Source: Streptomyces pristinaespiralis (GTDB lineage: Bacteria; Actinomycetota; Actinomycetes; Streptomycetales; Streptomycetaceae). From it: a DNA stretch of 64,000 nucleotides. The position numbers were made by a program, and so were the translations under genes. Where the stretch lies: positions 3,782,001 to 3,846,000 of the forward strand of contig NZ_CP011340.1 in assembly GCF_001278075.1 (NCBI RefSeq). The letters are read 5' to 3'. The first letter of the stretch is position 1. Every line of letters starts with the position of its first letter. The notes under the pieces are model-generated. The model searched no databases, was not told the origin of the DNA, and was given only the letters and a program-made list of their open reading frames with translations. This document shows, in pieces, positions 17,221 to 27,374 of this stretch.

Positions 17221-17581
17221 AGCGGGCCAGCAGGTCGTGTTCGCGGATGAGCCAGCAGACCGCCGTGAGCCGCAGGGTCGCGAAGTCGTAGCCGACCGGT
17301 TCCGTCCAGTCGATCTCCGACAGCCAGTCCGTGAACCCCAGGACATAGTCCGCGAGATCCTCACGGCGCACCATGCCGGCCGGCTCCTCGCGGGGCCCCT
17401 GGCCCGGTCGGCGAGGGGCGGGGACCAGTGGGACGAGAGCATCGCGCACCGCCGCCGCGTGCTGGTCGACGGCAGCGACGAGCCCCGGCTCGAAGGGGAA
17501 CTCCGAGAGCCGGGGCATGTAGGTGGCAGCCAGGCCGACCAGCGGGCAGCCGGGCGGCCCGCTGTGGGGCAGAGCGTCCAT
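17219..17581 (-). CDS. Small conserved actinobacterial protein of unknown function (DUF6401-like)
   Basis: 120 residues, soluble, no signal peptide. Recognisable parts are [20 protein letters not shown] and the C-terminal [20 protein letters not shown]. These resemble small actinobacterial DUF6401-type proteins; that assignment is from memory of the family. The ATG at 17581 has no clear ribosome site. The last codons lie in DNA that matches the beginning of a unit of the adjacent 115-bp array, so the stop may have been supplied or copied by that repeat. Confidence 0.6.
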   Translation of the reverse strand: MDALPHSGPPGCPLVGLAATYMPRLSEFPFEPGLVAAVDQHAAAVRDALVPLVPAPRRPGQGPREEPAGMVRREDLADYVLGFTDWLSEIDWTEPVGYDFATLRLTAVCWLIREHDLLAR

Positions 17582-17726
17582 CCCTACACGTTAGACGCAG
17601 AACGACCGCCCCAAGACGTGACATCAGTCGCAGAACACCCGTCGGCCGGGAGCCGGGAGCACGCCCGTTCCGGGACGCGGCGCGGTGACCGCGACCTCCA
17701 CCATGGCGGCGCCGCGGGCGACCCCG

Positions 17727-18347
17727 TCAGCGGTCGGGCGCCGCATCTTCCGAGGTGCGGGCGCGGTGCGCCCGCACCTTGCTGCGGTTGCCGCACCGCT
17801 CCATCGCGCACCAACGGCGGCGCCCCGGCCGTGAGGTGTCCACGAAGATCAGCCGGCAGTCGTGCGATCCGCACTCGCGGACCCGGTGCGCGTGAGGGCC
17901 GGTGAAGAGGTCCACGGCGTCGCGGGCCACGGTGGAGAGCAACTGCCCGGCCGTCGCGCCCGGCACCCACTGTCTCGATCCGTCCGCGCCGATCCGGGGC
18001 GCCAGGGCCGGGGCCGCGGCCGCCGTGTTGACCACGGACACGTCGGCGGGGTCCGGGGCGTCGCCGTGCGCCGCCGCGGCGGCCATGCCCCACAGGGCGT
18101 TCCGCAGAACGCGGGCGGCGGCCACGTCCGCGTCGTCCGCGCTCAGGTGGAGCTCCCCGGGCAGCCGGCTGGCCGCCACCCAGCGCCGCAGCGCGGCCGG
18201 GTCGTGCAGCACCTCGTAGCCGGCGAGGCTTCCGGGGCCGCCGGTCGTGAGCAGTTCCAGGCACAGGGCGCCCGGGTCGAAACGGAACGCGCCGCCGGAG
18301 GGGGGTTCCAGCAGCATGCCCGGCGTGTCCGTTGCTCTTCTCACCAT
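17727..18347 (-). CDS. CGNR zinc-finger protein (ABATE domain), probable regulator
   Basis: 206 residues. The N-terminal ABATE-type region runs from about residue 20 to 150 (LCLELLTTGGPGSLAGYEVL, then DPAALRRWVAASRLPGEL). The C-terminal CGNR finger has Cys/His pairs in RVRECGSHDCRLIFVDTSRP and RRWCAMERCGNRSKVRAH. Family members are putative transcription regulators. The start codon at 18347 is 21 bp from the divergent VOC gene, so both messages are likely leaderless or have very short leaders. The frame continues upstream through the 33-bp repeats, but that extension is not credible. Confidence 0.9.
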   Translation of the reverse strand: MVRRATDTPGMLLEPPSGGAFRFDPGALCLELLTTGGPGSLAGYEVLHDPAALRRWVAASRLPGELHLSADDADVAAARVLRNALWGMAAAAAHGDAPDPADVSVVNTAAAAPALAPRIGADGSRQWVPGATAGQLLSTVARDAVDLFTGPHAHRVRECGSHDCRLIFVDTSRPGRRRWCAMERCGNRSKVRAHRARTSEDAAPDR

Positions 18348-18349
18348 GT

Positions 18350-18366
18350 AACCACTATAACTGGTT
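18350..18366. promoter_or_regulatory. Palindrome in the 21-bp divergent CGNR/VOC promoter
   Basis: The inverted repeat aacca-ctataac-tggtt fills the whole gap between the two start codons. Its position fits an operator bound by the CGNR protein itself, switching both genes (inference). Confidence 0.5.
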
Positions 18367-18368
18367 TC

Positions 18369-18818
18369 ATGACACTGCATTGGAAGCTCGTGATCGACGC
18401 CGAGGACCCGCACGCCCAGGCCGACTTCTGGGCCGAGGCCCTCGGCTATGTGGTGGAGGACCACAGCCGGCTCATCGATCAGCTCCTCGCGCAGGGTGCG
18501 GCACCGCCGGACATCACCGTGGAGTCGCACGGTCATCTGGCGTGGCGCGATCTGGCCGCGGTCCGGCATCCGGACGACGACCACGACGAGTTGAGCGATG
18601 CCGGGCTCGGGCGCCGGGTGCTGTTCCAGCGCGTGCCGGAGCCGAAGACGGTGAAGAACCGGGTCCACATGGACCTGCACTCCGCTCCGGGGACCATGGA
18701 GGCGGAGGTCACCAGGCTGGAGTCGCGGGGAGCGGCGGTGCTGCGCCGGGTCAACGAGCCGAGCGGGCAGTGGATCGTGATGAGCGACCCGGAGGGCAAC
18801 GAGTTCTGCGTCCAGTGA
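18369..18818 (+). CDS. VOC-superfamily (glyoxalase-like) protein
   Basis: 149 residues made of two beta-alpha-beta-beta-beta halves: MTLHWKLVIDAEDPHAQADFW and, from about residue 95, VHMDLHSAPGTMEAEVTRLE, ending SDPEGNEFCVQ. The His of VHMDLH and the Glu of GNEF are at metal-site positions used in this superfamily, and both are present. Possible role in resistance or degradation of a small molecule recognised by the divergent CGNR protein. The substrate is unknown. Confidence 0.87.
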   Translation: MTLHWKLVIDAEDPHAQADFWAEALGYVVEDHSRLIDQLLAQGAAPPDITVESHGHLAWRDLAAVRHPDDDHDELSDAGLGRRVLFQRVPEPKTVKNRVHMDLHSAPGTMEAEVTRLESRGAAVLRRVNEPSGQWIVMSDPEGNEFCVQ

Positions 18819-18840
18819 CCGCCCCCGGGCAGACCGCAGG

Positions 18841-18972
18841 GTGTCCGTGAGCCGGACGGGGACCGCCCTGCGTGTGTCCGTGAGCCGGACGGGGACCGCC
18901 CTGCGTGTGTCCGTGAGCCGGACGGGGACCGCCCTGCGTGTGTCCGTGAGCCGGACGGGGACCGTCCAGCGC
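18841..18972. repeat. 33-bp tandem repeat, four copies
   Basis: Units at 18841, 18874, 18907 and 18940, plus a broken fifth start at 18973. The unit starts gtgtccgtgagccggacggg, and the first three copies are identical. Each contains the hairpin gtccg-tgagc-cggac. It lies in a 348-bp gene-free stretch between the VOC and aminopeptidase genes. The remainder (18973-19166) should hold the peptidase promoter, but no clear boxes were seen. On the minus strand the array would read as an 11-residue repeat, but nothing supports translation. Confidence 0.88.
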
Positions 18973-18983
18973 GTGTCCGTTGA

Positions 18984-20483
<1,500 letters not shown>

Positions 20484-20513
20484 GCCCGCCGGCGGTCCGT
20501 CGCCGCCGACCTG

Positions 20514-20555
20514 CCGCATGCGCATGCCCCGGAAGCCGGAGGCGTGCGCATGCGG
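20514..20555. terminator. Convergent terminator, aminopeptidase / ABC permease
   Basis: A 15-bp stem, ccgcatgcgcatgcc against ggcgtgcgcatgcgg, with a 12-base loop. It lies between two genes that converge, so it probably serves both. Confidence 0.7.
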
Positions 20556-20583
20556 TCGTCGCGCGCGCCGGGTGGCGCCGGGC

Positions 20584-21555
20584 TCAGGACGTGATGTCCC
20601 TGGTGGTGAAGCGGGCCCACGCCGCCGAGCCGAACACCGCCGCGTACGCGGCCTGCACGCCCAGGTTCCGCAGCACCCCGTCCCACAGGAGGGGTTCGCG
20701 CATCAGGTCCGCGAAGGACATCCAGTGGTGCGTGAAGAGATACGGGTGGACGGCGTCCAGTTGCGGGATCGACTGAAGGATCTGCACGGTGATCAGCAGC
20801 CCGACGGTCGTCGCCATCGCCGCGATGCCGCTGCTCGTGAGCGTCGACACGAACAGCCCGATCGCGGCCAGTCCCACCAGCGACCCCGCCACGACCGCCG
20901 CGATCAGCACGGCCCGCCACAGCCCCTCGGTGAACGGGACGGGCACGCCCGAGATCGTGGTGACGTCGCCGACCGGGAAGAGCAACACCCCCACGGCGAG
21001 CGCCGACAGGGCCACCGTCAGTGTGGCCACCAGGCAGAAGGCCATGACGGCGGCGAACTTGGCGAGCAGCAGCCGGACCCGTCCGGCGGGCGCCACCAGC
21101 AGGTACCGCAGGGTGCCGGCGTTCGCCTCGCCCGCGACCGAGTCCCCGGCGACGACCCCCACCGCCATCGGCAGGAAGAACGGCAGGGTCGCCGCCAGGG
21201 CGGCGAAGACCAGGAACAGCCCGTTGTTGGTGATCTGGGAGACGAAGGCGACCCCGGCGCCGCCGTCGGGGGCGCCACCGCCGCCCACCGCGCCGCCGTC
21301 GCTCGTCTCGATCTTCACGGCGACGCCGATGAGCACCGGCACGACGGCCAGCACCCCCAGCAGGGCGAGGCTGCGCCAGCGGCGGAAGGTGAGCGTCAGC
21401 TCGGAGCGGAACAGGCCCGGCCCCCGGAACAGGCCGGGCGAGCGGAGGCGACGGGGCGCCGGCGGCGGCGTGACGGCCGCCGGGCTCCCCACCGCCCCGG
21501 CCTGCTGCACCGCGCCCGTCCGCTCCACCGGCTCGGCGGTCTCAGCCTGCGACAT
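20584..21555 (-). CDS. ABC transporter permease
   Basis: 323 residues with six hydrophobic helices, of the ABC-2 type that pairs with a separate ATPase. About 50 cytoplasmic residues precede the first helix (SLALLGVLAVVPVLIGVAV). A long external loop has GGGGAPDGGAG. ANAGTLRYLLVAPAGRVRLL is the usual coupling region (cf. EYRGTLRYLL). The start overlaps the end of the ATPase gene by 14 bp, so the two are one transcription unit. The substrate is unknown. Confidence 0.9.
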   Translation of the reverse strand: MSQAETAEPVERTGAVQQAGAVGSPAAVTPPPAPRRLRSPGLFRGPGLFRSELTLTFRRWRSLALLGVLAVVPVLIGVAVKIETSDGGAVGGGGAPDGGAGVAFVSQITNNGLFLVFAALAATLPFFLPMAVGVVAGDSVAGEANAGTLRYLLVAPAGRVRLLLAKFAAVMAFCLVATLTVALSALAVGVLLFPVGDVTTISGVPVPFTEGLWRAVLIAAVVAGSLVGLAAIGLFVSTLTSSGIAAMATTVGLLITVQILQSIPQLDAVHPYLFTHHWMSFADLMREPLLWDGVLRNLGVQAAYAAVFGSAAWARFTTRDITS

Positions 21556-22480
21556 CGAAGCCCTCCCCGGTCAGCGCCACGAACGCGTCCTCGAGCGAGG
21601 CACGCTCCACCCCGAAACCCCGTACCCGCACACCGCCGTGGACCAGCGCCGCGTTGAGCCCGGCCAGTTCCGCGTCGTCGGCCGGCGGTTCGGCCGTCAC
21701 CCGCTCGCCGTCCCGGACCACACCGGCGAGACCGTGCTCCGTGAGCATCCGCACCGCCTGCGCCGGGTCCGGTGTGAGGACGGCCAGCCGGCCTCTGGCG
21801 CCGGCCGCGAGCTCCGCCACCGGGCCCTGGGTGATCAGACGTCCCTGGGTCATCACCGCCGCGTGGGTGCACACCTGCTCGATCTCGTCCAGCAGGTGGG
21901 AGGAGAGGAAGACGGTGGTGCCGTCCGCGGCCAGCTCCCTCACCAGGGTCCGGATCTCCCGCATGCCCTGCGGGTCCAGTCCGTTCGTCGGCTCGTCCAG
22001 CACCAGCAGCTTCCTCGGGCTGAGCAGCGCCGCGGCCAGGCCCAGCCGCTGCTTCATGCCGAGGGAGTACGCCTTGGCCTTCTTGCCCGCCGCCTGGCTG
22101 AGGCCCACCCGGTCCAGCGCGGACGCGATCCGTGCGTCGCGGGTACGGGGATCGGCGCCGGGATCGGCCGAGTCGTAGCGCACCAGGTTGTCCCGGCCGC
22201 TGAGGAACCCGTACAGCGCCGGTCCCTCGATCAGTGCGCCGACGTGCGGAAGCACCGAACCGGCGGATCGGGGCATGGGCAGGCCGAGGACCGTGGCCGT
22301 GCCGGCGGTGGGCCCGATGAGGCCCATGAGCATGCGGATGGTGGTGGTCTTTCCCGACCCGTTGGGCCCGAGGAAACCGAAGACGCTGCCGGCGGGCACG
22401 CTGAGGTCGAGCCGGTCGACGGCCGGCCGGCCGCCCCGGTAGCGCTTGGTGAGCCCGCGTGTCTCGATGACGGCGGTCAT
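21542..22480 (-). CDS. ABC transporter ATP-binding protein
   Basis: 312 residues. Walker A is GFLGPNGSGKTTTIRML, the signature is YSLGMKQRLGLAAAL, and Walker B with the D-loop is KLLVLDEPTNGLDPQGM; the switch His is in SSHLLDEIEQ. The last 90 residues form the extra C-terminal domain of drug- or antibiotic-export ATPases. It is upstream of its permease and 138 bp downstream of the LolA-like gene, with hairpins between. Likely an exporter of lipids, drugs or peptides. Confidence 0.94.
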   Translation of the reverse strand: MTAVIETRGLTKRYRGGRPAVDRLDLSVPAGSVFGFLGPNGSGKTTTIRMLMGLIGPTAGTATVLGLPMPRSAGSVLPHVGALIEGPALYGFLSGRDNLVRYDSADPGADPRTRDARIASALDRVGLSQAAGKKAKAYSLGMKQRLGLAAALLSPRKLLVLDEPTNGLDPQGMREIRTLVRELAADGTTVFLSSHLLDEIEQVCTHAAVMTQGRLITQGPVAELAAGARGRLAVLTPDPAQAVRMLTEHGLAGVVRDGERVTAEPPADDAELAGLNAALVHGGVRVRGFGVERASLEDAFVALTGEGFDVAG

Positions 22481-22520
22481 CGCCTCTCCCGTTCGTCCGT
22501 GTCCGCTCGGTCAGGCCTCC

Positions 22521-22606
22521 GCCCCGCCGTGACGAGCGTACGGCGGGGCGGACGGCCGGAGTGATGCCTGCCGGCGGTTGTACCGGGCGGCGGGTGCGCC
22601 GCCCGG
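22521..22606 (-). terminator. Two hairpins between the LolA-like gene and the ABC genes
   Basis: gccccgccgt / acggcggggc (22521-22549) and ccgggcggc / gccgcccgg (22583-22606) lie directly after the LolA-like stop. They suggest at least partial transcription termination before the ABC exporter genes. Confidence 0.5.
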
Positions 22607-22618
22607 CCGTCCTGCCTG

Positions 22619-23854
22619 CTACTTGGCCTCGTTCGCGGCCTTCACCAGGGCGTCCTTGGTCACGGCGCCGACGTAGACCGTGCCGTCGTCGGTCATCAGG
22701 GCGTTGACCAGCCGGGTCTTGAAGACCGTGCCGGAGCCGAACTTCCCCTCGACCTTGTCGCCGAGGGCGTCGAGGAACTGCTGTGCCTCGGCCGGGACGT
22801 CGCCCTTCTCGTTCTTCGTCCCGCTGTCGCCCTGGCCGCCCGCGGGCCCTTCGATCTTGGCGATGGACGTCCAGCCCTCACCGATCACGTCGAGACCGCC
22901 CATGTCCCCGAGGCCCTTGAACTCCTCGTGGCCCTTCGGCGCGCGGGTGCCCTCGCCGTCCGCGTGCTCGTCGGCCTCGGTCACCTTGGCGCCCTTCGGC
23001 GGGGTGAAGTCGAAGGTGGAGGCGGCCGGCCGGGAGAAGTCGACCTTGGTGAAGCCCACGTCGACCACGGCCTTGCCGCCGCTGCTCGGGTTGAGGGTGA
23101 ACTTCAGCGGCACGCCGTTCTTCGCGTCCACCGCGATGACGATCGAGCCGACCGTCGAGCCCTCCTGCTTGGGCTTGACGACCAGCTTGTACGCGTCGCG
23201 CCCGGCGACCTGGGAGGTGCCGTCGACGGTGACCGACGTGGTGTCGTCCGCGGCCTTCAGCACCTCGTCGGCGAGGTCCTTGGGCGTGGTGGGCAGGTCG
23301 CCCGGCGTCTGCCCGTCCTTGCCGTGCCCGCCTTCGCGCTGCCCGTCGCCCTCGGCGTGGAAGACCTCGTTCGAGGCGCTGTCGTAGCCCCACACGTCGT
23401 CGCCGTTGTGGATGAGGCTGTACTCGGAGGAGTCCTCCAGGATGGACACCTTCTGCCGGTCGGGGCCGTCGGCCGCGATCCGCAGGGTGTGGGTGCCCGT
23501 GGCGAGCTCGGTCAGCTTGGCGTCGGGAGCGGCGGAGGAGCCTTCGTCCTGGCCGCTGCCGCCGGTGAGCGAACCGGCGAGACCACCGAAGGACGGCAGC
23601 CCGAGGTCGGTGTTGATCTTGACGGTGCCGGAGAGCTGCTGGGTCTCCGACGCGGCCATCTTCTCGATGAGTTCCTGCGCGCTGATCTTCGGCAGATCGG
23701 GGTCACCGGAGGCAGCGAGCGCCGGGACGAGCCCGATGGTCGCGGCCGCCACACCGGCCACCGCGACCGGGACGAGGTAGCGGGCCGTCTTGCGACGCCC
23801 CGCCGCGAGGTCCTTGGCCTCTTCGGTGGTCCGTGTGCTGTCGTTCGGTGCCAT
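22619..23854 (-). CDS. LolA/DUF2092-like exported lipoprotein-carrier fold protein
   Basis: 411 residues. A hydrophobic anchor or signal at about 25-48 (YLVPVAVAGVAAATIGLVPALA) follows a basic N-terminus. The rest reads as the LolA/LolB-like half-barrel of Streptomyces wall proteins: KISAQELIEKMAASETQQLSG, then DDVWGYDSASNEVFHAEG and DAYKLVVKPKQEGSTVGSIV. A later segment (DGTVYVGAVTKDALVKA) probes a second subdomain. Proteins of this kind may bind lipidic ligands outside the membrane. Its position before an ABC exporter suggests cooperation, although hairpins separate them. Confidence 0.82.
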   Translation of the reverse strand: MAPNDSTRTTEEAKDLAAGRRKTARYLVPVAVAGVAAATIGLVPALAASGDPDLPKISAQELIEKMAASETQQLSGTVKINTDLGLPSFGGLAGSLTGGSGQDEGSSAAPDAKLTELATGTHTLRIAADGPDRQKVSILEDSSEYSLIHNGDDVWGYDSASNEVFHAEGDGQREGGHGKDGQTPGDLPTTPKDLADEVLKAADDTTSVTVDGTSQVAGRDAYKLVVKPKQEGSTVGSIVIAVDAKNGVPLKFTLNPSSGGKAVVDVGFTKVDFSRPAASTFDFTPPKGAKVTEADEHADGEGTRAPKGHEEFKGLGDMGGLDVIGEGWTSIAKIEGPAGGQGDSGTKNEKGDVPAEAQQFLDALGDKVEGKFGSGTVFKTRLVNALMTDDGTVYVGAVTKDALVKAANEAK

Positions 23855-24018
23855 GGTGTGCCCTACCTCCGTGGTTGGTCAGGGGTGGTGCTCTCCATAT
23901 GACCAAATCGGCCGCACGGAAGCGTCAGACCGCGGGCGCAACTTCCTCTACCCCTCTGGGATGAGAGGAACCCCCGGCAACTCACCCGTCCCGTAGGGGG
24001 TTCGGCGCCGTGACCGGA

Positions 24019-25029
24019 TCAGCCGGCGCGGTGGACCACCGCGTCGCACAGCTCCTCGAGGGCTGCCTTGGCGGAGCAGTCCGGCAGCGGGGCGAGCATC
24101 GCCCGCGCCTCCTGTGCGTACCGCACGGTGTCCTTGCGGGCCTGCTCGAGCGCGGGGTGCTCACGCAGCCGCCGCAGCGCTTCCGCGTGCCGGTCGTCGT
24201 CGGTCAGGTCGCTCTCGAGGAGCGCCACGAGCTCGAGGTCCTCCGGCCGGCCTTCGGCGTCCGCCATGGCGCGCAGCCGCAGGACCGGCAGCGTGGGGAC
24301 GCCCTCGCGCAGGTCCGTGCCGGGGGTCTTGCCGGACTCGTGCGAGTCGGAGGCGATGTCGAGGACGTCGTCGGCGAGCTGGAAGGCGACACCGAGCCGC
24401 TCGCCGTACTGGGTGAGGGTGTCGACGACACGCTCGTCGGCCCCGGACATCATCGCCCCGAAGCGCACGGAGACGGCCACGAGGGAGCCCGTCTTGCCCG
24501 CCATGACGTCGAGGTAGTGGTCCACCGGGTCACGGCCGTCGCGGGGGCCCGCGGTCTCCAGGATCTGTCCGGTCACCAGCCGCTCGAACGCCTCCGCCTG
24601 GATGCGTACGGCCTCCGGGCCGAGGTCGGCCAGGATGTGCGAGGCCCGGGCGAAGAGGAAGTCGCCGGTCAGCACGGCCACGGAGTTGCCCCAGCGGGTG
24701 TTGGCGCTGTCCACACCGCGGCGTACGTCCGCCTCGTCCATGACGTCGTCGTGGTAGAGCGTCGCGAGGTGGGTGAGCTCGACGACCACGGCGGAGGGCA
24801 CGATCCCCGGCGCGTACGGGTCGCCGAACTGGGCGGCCAGCATCACCAGCAGGGGCCGGAACCGCTTGCCGCCGGCCCGTACCAGGTGCTGGGCGGCCTC
24901 CGTGATGAACGGGACCTCGCTCTTGGTGGCGTCGAGCAGGCCCGCCTCGACGGCCGACAACCCGGTCCGGACATCGGCCTCAAGAGCCTGGTCCCGCACG
25001 CTCAGCCCGAACGGCTCGACGACGGTCAC
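24019..25029 (-). CDS. Polyprenyl diphosphate synthase (trans-isoprenyl)
   Basis: 336 residues. Both aspartate-rich motifs are intact: HDDVMDEAD (first) and LADDVLDIA (second), with GGKRFRPLLVML before the first. Size and motifs fit a long-chain (heptaprenyl to nonaprenyl) synthase. In this genome setting it probably makes the menaquinone side chain; product length cannot be read by eye. The GTG at 25029 follows an aggagatctcct sequence, a perfect palindrome containing the ribosome site. It is divergent from the CocE-like gene. Confidence 0.93.
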   Translation of the reverse strand: MTVVEPFGLSVRDQALEADVRTGLSAVEAGLLDATKSEVPFITEAAQHLVRAGGKRFRPLLVMLAAQFGDPYAPGIVPSAVVVELTHLATLYHDDVMDEADVRRGVDSANTRWGNSVAVLTGDFLFARASHILADLGPEAVRIQAEAFERLVTGQILETAGPRDGRDPVDHYLDVMAGKTGSLVAVSVRFGAMMSGADERVVDTLTQYGERLGVAFQLADDVLDIASDSHESGKTPGTDLREGVPTLPVLRLRAMADAEGRPEDLELVALLESDLTDDDRHAEALRRLREHPALEQARKDTVRYAQEARAMLAPLPDCSAKAALEELCDAVVHRAG

Positions 25030-25062
25030 GAGGAGATCTCCTGTCTGATGACGATCACACGG

Positions 25063-25091
25063 ATTGTCGATGTGTCGCTGCATTCACTCAA
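25063..25091 (-). promoter_or_regulatory. Candidate promoter of the polyprenyl synthase gene
   Basis: On the minus strand TTGAGT (plus 25086-25091) and GACAAT (plus 25063-25068) are spaced by exactly 17 bp, giving a leader of about 28 nt before the GTG start. Confidence 0.45.
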
Positions 25092-25236
25092 GTCAGCGTA
25101 TCCGGTCGCCTTTCGATCACCATGAGCGCCTTCCCGCCGCCCCCGGTATGTTCGTGATCAGCCTCAATGGTAGGAAATGCACCGTTTGATCGTTACCGTC
25201 GGACCACCGCCCCTCACCCGCCGCCGAGGTCCCGCC

Positions 25237-27291
25237 ATGCGTATCCGTACCGACTTCCCGTACGAGACGGTCCACACGGATCTCCGCATCCCGCTGCCCG
25301 GACCGCCGGGGATGCCCCAGGACCCTCCGGACGCCGGCGGCCCCGTCGGTCTGTACGCGCGGGTGTGGCGGCCGGTCACCGACGAGCCCGTGCCCGCGCT
25401 GCTGGAGTACGCACCGCACCGGCTCACCGACGCGACGGCGGTCCGCGACGGGGAACGCCACCCCTGGTACGCGGGCCACGGCTACGCCTCCGTGCGGGTC
25501 GACGTACGCGGCCACGGCAACAGCGAAGGCGTCCCCGGCGGCGAGTACGACGCGATCGAGCTGTCCGACGGCGTCGCCGTGATCGAGTGGCTCTCCCGGC
25601 AGCCGTGGTGCAGCGGCCGGGTCGGCATGTTCGGCATCGGTACGGGCGGGCGGAGCGCGCTGCGGATCGCGGCCCTGGCGCCACAGCCGCTGCGGGCGGT
25701 GGTGGTCGTGGACGCGAGCGACGACCCGTACGACAACGACGGCCCCTACCTGGGCGGCGCAGTCGCCGCCCAGGGGCTGCACTCGACGGCCGCGGGGAGG
25801 CTGGCGCTCGCGGCCCGGCCGCCCGACCCGCTCCACACCGGCGACGAGTGGCTCGCGATGTGGCTCGCGCGGCTCGAGGCCCTCACCCCCATGGCCCCCA
25901 CCTGGCTGGCCCACCCCCTGCGCGACGAGTTCTGGCGGAGCGCCGGCGTCAGCGACGACACCGCGGCGGTGCGGGCCGCCGTGCTGGCCGTGAGCGGACT
26001 GCACACGCCGTACCGGGACACGGTCCTCCGACTGGTCGAGCGGCTCCCCGCGGACCGCGTGCGGGGACTGATCGGGCCGTGGCCGCACCAGTACCCGGAC
26101 CGCGACCCCGACCGGGACAGCGAGCAGGAGCATCCGCGCGAGCGGGCCCCGGCGATCGGCTTTCTCCAGGAGACGCTCCGGTGGTGGGACCACTGGCTCA
26201 AGGACAAGGACACGGGCGTGCTGTCGGAGCCGCTGCTGCGGTGCCGGCTCGGGACGGCCGACCCGTCGCGGGGGCACTGGACCGGGGCGGACGCGTGGCC
26301 GCCGCCGCAGGTCACCGTCGTCCCGTACGCGCTGGGCGGCGGCCCCGTCCTCGTCGACTCGCCGCCGCGCACCGGGACGGACGCGGGCCGCTTCCTGCCG
26401 GTCGGCCACGACGGCGACCTGCCGCCGGACCAGCGGGAGGAGGACGCCCGGTCCGCGTGCTTCGAGTTCCCCGTCGGCGACGACGCGCTCGCCGTTCTCG
26501 GCCGCCCCCGCGTCACCCTGCGGCTGCGTCCCGCCGCCTCCGGCGGGACGGTCGTGGCGCGGCTCTGCGACGTCTCCCCCGACGGTCTCTCCACGCTCGT
26601 CACCCGCGGGGCGCTGAACCTCGCCGCCCGCCGCGGCCCGGAACGTGCGGCGCCCTGGCCCGCCGGCACGGTGGAGGACGTGACGTTCGACCTGGCGGCG
26701 GCCTGCCACCTCTTCGAGCCGGGGCACCGCATCCGGCTCGCCGTCTCCTCCGCGTACTGGCCGTGGATCTGGCCGGACCCCGCCCCCGGCGGCTTCACCC
26801 TCGACCCGGCGGGCTCCCGGCTCGATCTGCCGGTCCGGCCAGAGCCTGAGGAGGCGGAGCCGGAGCAGCCCGTCCGCTTCGAAGAGCCGGAGCACTCCGC
26901 GGCGCCCCCGGTCGCCGTCCCGCAGACGCTCGACGAGCAGCCGCCGCGACTGCTGCTCACCCGTGACGTGCCGGCCGGCCGCTGGACCCTCGCGGCGACG
27001 CCCCACCGCGGCGGCACCCATGTGCACCCGGACGGACTGGAGTACACGCAGGAGTGCCACGAGACGTACACGGTCCAGGACGACGCACCGCTCTCCGCCC
27101 GCGCCCGCGCGGAGTGGACGATCCGGCTGCACCGCCCGGAAGCGGCCTGGGACGTGCGCGTCGGGACGCGCTCCGAGATCAGCCGCGAGGCGGCCGGCTT
27201 CCTCACCCGCGACGAGCTGGTCTGCAGGCACGGCGACGAGATCGTCTTCCACCGGACCTGGGAGAAACGCGTCTCCCGGCCGGCGGGCTGA
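25237..27291 (+). CDS. CocE/NonD-family alpha/beta-hydrolase-like protein lacking catalytic Ser and Asp
   Basis: 684 residues with the full three-part layout of the X-Pro dipeptidyl-peptidase/CocE esterase family: an alpha/beta-hydrolase core, helical cap (about residues 150-240) and C-terminal jelly-roll (about 330-560). The Arg-Gly-His block is present (SVRVDVRGHGNSEGVPGGEY). At the nucleophile elbow, however, the family motif G-x-S-W-G-G reads G-I-G-T-G-G (residues 133-138), so Ser is replaced by Gly135. The acid motif G-W-x-D-G-Y reads G-L-H-T-P-Y (254-259). The His in GPWPHQYPD (H284) is kept. The frame is intact, so this looks like a maintained pseudo-enzyme. The C-terminal 110 residues after the jelly-roll are extra. 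The ATG at 25237 follows gccgaggt. Confidence 0.85.
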   Translation: MRIRTDFPYETVHTDLRIPLPGPPGMPQDPPDAGGPVGLYARVWRPVTDEPVPALLEYAPHRLTDATAVRDGERHPWYAGHGYASVRVDVRGHGNSEGVPGGEYDAIELSDGVAVIEWLSRQPWCSGRVGMFGIGTGGRSALRIAALAPQPLRAVVVVDASDDPYDNDGPYLGGAVAAQGLHSTAAGRLALAARPPDPLHTGDEWLAMWLARLEALTPMAPTWLAHPLRDEFWRSAGVSDDTAAVRAAVLAVSGLHTPYRDTVLRLVERLPADRVRGLIGPWPHQYPDRDPDRDSEQEHPRERAPAIGFLQETLRWWDHWLKDKDTGVLSEPLLRCRLGTADPSRGHWTGADAWPPPQVTVVPYALGGGPVLVDSPPRTGTDAGRFLPVGHDGDLPPDQREEDARSACFEFPVGDDALAVLGRPRVTLRLRPAASGGTVVARLCDVSPDGLSTLVTRGALNLAARRGPERAAPWPAGTVEDVTFDLAAACHLFEPGHRIRLAVSSAYWPWIWPDPAPGGFTLDPAGSRLDLPVRPEPEEAEPEQPVRFEEPEHSAAPPVAVPQTLDEQPPRLLLTRDVPAGRWTLAATPHRGGTHVHPDGLEYTQECHETYTVQDDAPLSARARAEWTIRLHRPEAAWDVRVGTRSEISREAAGFLTRDELVCRHGDEIVFHRTWEKRVSRPAG

Positions 27292-27374
27292 ACAGGGGGC
27301 CCGGCACGGTGCCATGACCGCGGGGCGGCCACGTAACGTGTCACCCACATCCGTGGAAAGCGAGGCAAGCACCG

